Assembly: GCF_910594005.1 (NCBI RefSeq)
Contig: NC_057820.1
Span: 1,307,001 to 1,371,000, forward strand
Direction of reading: 5' to 3'
DNA: 64,000 nt
DNA from: Cervus elaphus
Taxonomy: Eukaryota; Chordata; Mammalia; Artiodactyla; Cervidae
In this document: positions 62,017-64,000 of the stretch, piece after piece
Layout: every line of letters begins with the position of its first letter
Numbering within the stretch: the stretch's first letter is position 1
The notes under the pieces: generated by a model
Databases searched by the model: none
The model's input: the letters and a program-made list of their open reading frames with translations, nothing else
What the model was told of the DNA's origin: nothing
Program-made: the position numbers and the translations under genes

Positions 62017-62130
62017 CTGAAGAGAAGAAAAATTTCAAGTAAATTCTTGATTCCAAGGTAGGGCAGAGGGGAAAAAAAGGAACAAAAAAAGGTCACTTGT
62101 GAGGAGTGAATAGCAAAGTCTTACAGGAAA

Positions 62131-62136
62131 TTTATT
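62131..62136 (-). terminator. candidate polyadenylation signal (AATAAA) of an upstream neighbour
   Basis: An AATAAA hexamer on the minus strand follows several hundred bases of AT-rich non-repetitive sequence (62140-62740) with no splice logic linking it to POLN. In human, HAUS3 lies just 5' of the POLN coding exons on the same strand, so this could be the end of its 3' UTR. No HAUS3 coding sequence is in the window, so the assignment is inference. Confidence 0.3.
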
Positions 62137-62756
62137 GCGACAGATTTTTCAAGCATATTAAGATATACTTAATAAATACAAAATGCTAAATGACATACAA
62201 ATATAGTAACAGGCAAAACATACTTGTTCGACAAATTAACTGTCAAGGCCCATCTGTCACCTAAACATACCCATTTTCTGACAGTTATACCTAAAAAAAA
62301 CCTCTATAGGACCACTTAAAATGTACAGTTGTTAGATAGGCATTCCACAATAACAAGCAGGTAACACATTCTTGAAACAGTAATATTTCTTGAAAGTAGT
62401 GTCTCAATCTTCTCTTGCCTCCATAAAGCTTACTTAGTATGTAACACAGGCCACATATAAAGCAGGCCACCAAGAAGCATTTGATGTAATAACTGATAAA
62501 TAGGTTACTTCAAATTATTTTACCTCAACTCCTAAAATAATTCCTATTTGTCCAAATACCACGCTTATATCCCAACCAATACAATCCAACATTTAAGGAT
62601 TTGCATACTTAAGAAATTAAAAGTGTTATACATCATCTGAGCAATCATTCTCACAGAATTTTGAAATTTCATTTGAAAGTCAGTCATGATATATTCAGTC
62701 ACACTGATGTCAAAGCACTGCTGAGATCTGTCCTGCAGAAACGTCGCATCCCTCAG

Positions 62757-63912
62757 TTCAGTTCAGTCGCTCAGTCATGTCCAACTCCTTGCATTCCCAT
62801 GGACTGCAGCACACCAGGCTTTACTGTCCATCACCAACTCCCAGAGCTTGATCAAACTCACGCCCATTGAGTCGCTGATGCAATCCACCCATCTCATCCT
62901 CTGTCGTCCCCTTCTCCTACTGCCTTCAATCTTCTCCACCATCAGGGTCTTTTCTAAGGAGTCAGTTCTTTCCATCAAGTGGCCAAAGTATTGGAGCTTC
63001 AGCATCAGTCCTTCCAATGAATACTCGGGACTGATTTCCTTTAGGATGGACTGCTTGGATCTCCTTGCAGTCCAGGGGGCTCTCAAGAGTCTTCTCCAAC
63101 ACCACAGTTCAAAAGCATCAATTCTTCGGTGCTCAGCTTTCTTTACAGTCCTACTCTCACATCCATACATGATTACTGGAAAAATCATAGCTTTGACTAG
63201 ATGGACCTTTGTTGGCAAAGTAATGTCTCTGCTTTTTAATATGCTGTCTAGGTTGATCATAGCTTTTCTTTCAAGGAGCAAGCATCTTTTAGACTTCAGA
63301 TGGCTGAAGTCATCATCAGCAGTAACTTTGGAGCCCAAGAAAATTAAGTCACTCTTTCCATTGTTTCCCCATCTATTTGCCATGAAGTGGTGGAACCAGA
63401 TGCCATGATCTTAAGTTTTCTGAACATTGAGCTTTAAGCTAACTTTTTCACTCTCCTCTTTCACCCTCATTAAGTGGCCCTTTAGTTCTTTACTTTCTGC
63501 CATAAGGGTGGTGTCATCTGCATATCTGAGGTTATTGATATTTCTCCCGGCAATCTTGATTCCGGCTTGTGCTTCATCCAACCCGGCATTTTGCATGATG
63601 TATTCTGCATATAAGTTAAGCAGGGTGACAATATATACAGCCTTGACATACTCCTTTCCCAATTTGGAACCAGTCTGTTGTTCCATATCCAGTTCTAACT
63701 GTTGCTTCTTGACCTGCATACAGATTTCTCAGGAGGAAGGTAAGGTGGTCTGGTATTCCCATCTCTTAAAAGAATTTTCAACAGTTTACTGTGATCTACA
63801 CAGTCAAAGGCTTTGACATAAACAATAAAGCAGATGTTTTTCTGGAATTCTGTTGCTTTTTCAATGATCCAGCAGATGTTGGCAATTTGATCTCTGGTTC
63901 CTCTGCCTTTAC
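62757..63912 (-). mobile_element. BovB LINE, 5' truncated, antisense
   Basis: The 3' end is at 62757 (TTCAGTTCAGTCGCTCAGTC). The minus frame 63411-63719 keeps an intact YADD palm motif (NNLRYADDTTLMAESKE), and 62775-63383 encodes 202 codons of the C-terminal part. An 18-bp deletion and single-base changes still break the full ORF. It is the best-preserved RT palm in the window. Confidence 0.95.
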
Positions 63913-64000
63913 CCTCGGTAAGGGAGCCCTCTAAGTGCCTGAAAAGGCAGAGCTACGGAGAAAGACTACCCAAAGAGGACTTCTTTTTCTCTTTTTTTTT
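63913..64000. other. window edge, no recognised element
   Basis: 88 bp of mixed sequence ending in a T-run. Confidence 0.5.

Larger units (their letters stand above)
61451..62756. other. sequence upstream of the POLN start, mostly unique
   Basis: Contains the candidate 79-nt exon (61938-62016) and the AATAAA at 62131. Otherwise AT-rich and non-repetitive. No CpG island or promoter is visible, so the transcription start is presumably further right. Confidence 0.5.

Noticed and set aside
62640..62735. Another exon-like segment on the minus strand (acceptor TTTCTGCAG, donor TCT|GTGAGA, 26 open codons)
   Set aside because: Its only open frame ends in phase 0, whereas the 61938-62016 segment needs two bases from the previous exon. 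Joining them brings an immediate stop.

Overview
The window is nuclear DNA of a pecoran ruminant, most likely a bovid (cattle, sheep, goat or a relative). The evidence is the density of BovB (RTE-type) LINEs and Bov-tA/Bov-A SINEs, the ruminant L1 3' ends and the older tRNA-derived (CHR-type) SINEs. There are no operons, phage or CRISPR arrays.

There is one protein-coding gene, POLN (DNA polymerase nu, family A), on the minus strand. Fourteen coding exons are read here from the splice signals and reading frame. Coding exon 1 with the start codon lies at 61306-61450, and exon 14 at 283-348 ends in the conserved TG-x-x-x-GRLS region. The exons join into an unbroken 1725-nt (575-codon) frame. 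The remainder, with polymerase motifs A, B and C, lies beyond the left edge. One intron (18756-19629) uses a GC donor. A further exon-like 79-nt segment (61938-62016) upstream of the start codon is open in the POLN frame. The 62.1-62.5 kb stretch looks like the 3' UTR of a neighbouring gene on the same strand, possibly HAUS3, whose locus is known to overlap POLN in human.

Everything else is intronic or flanking sequence. By region: 2.6-9.2 kb holds Bov-tA SINEs, an antisense L1 and two BovB 3' ends. 11.5-17.1 kb is an old sense L1 riddled with SINEs. 19.8-20.7 kb is GC-rich with a 119-bp tandem duplication. 22.4-28.1 kb has two BovB elements in opposite orientation, the second almost full length and split by an L1. 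29.9-30.5 kb is a twin-primed L1. 36.3-42.2 kb is a hAT-like transposon followed by a decayed class I endogenous retrovirus with both LTRs. 42.2-43.8 kb is L1 plus old SINEs. 46.9-49.7 kb is a long BovB interrupted by a U6 snRNA/mRNA chimeric retropseudogene. 50.2-51.0 kb is an ERV LTR abutting a fragment resembling the second death-effector domain of CASP10. 55.0-56.0 kb is a second inverted L1. 56.5-63.9 kb holds further BovB copies and a MaLR-type LTR.

The strongest oddities are the U6/mRNA chimera with clean target-site duplications, the LTR/CASP10-like junction, the in-frame exon upstream of POLN, and the GC-AG intron. Repeat boundaries are by eye and generally good to about 10-20 bp. 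Family names come from recognition, not from a database search.
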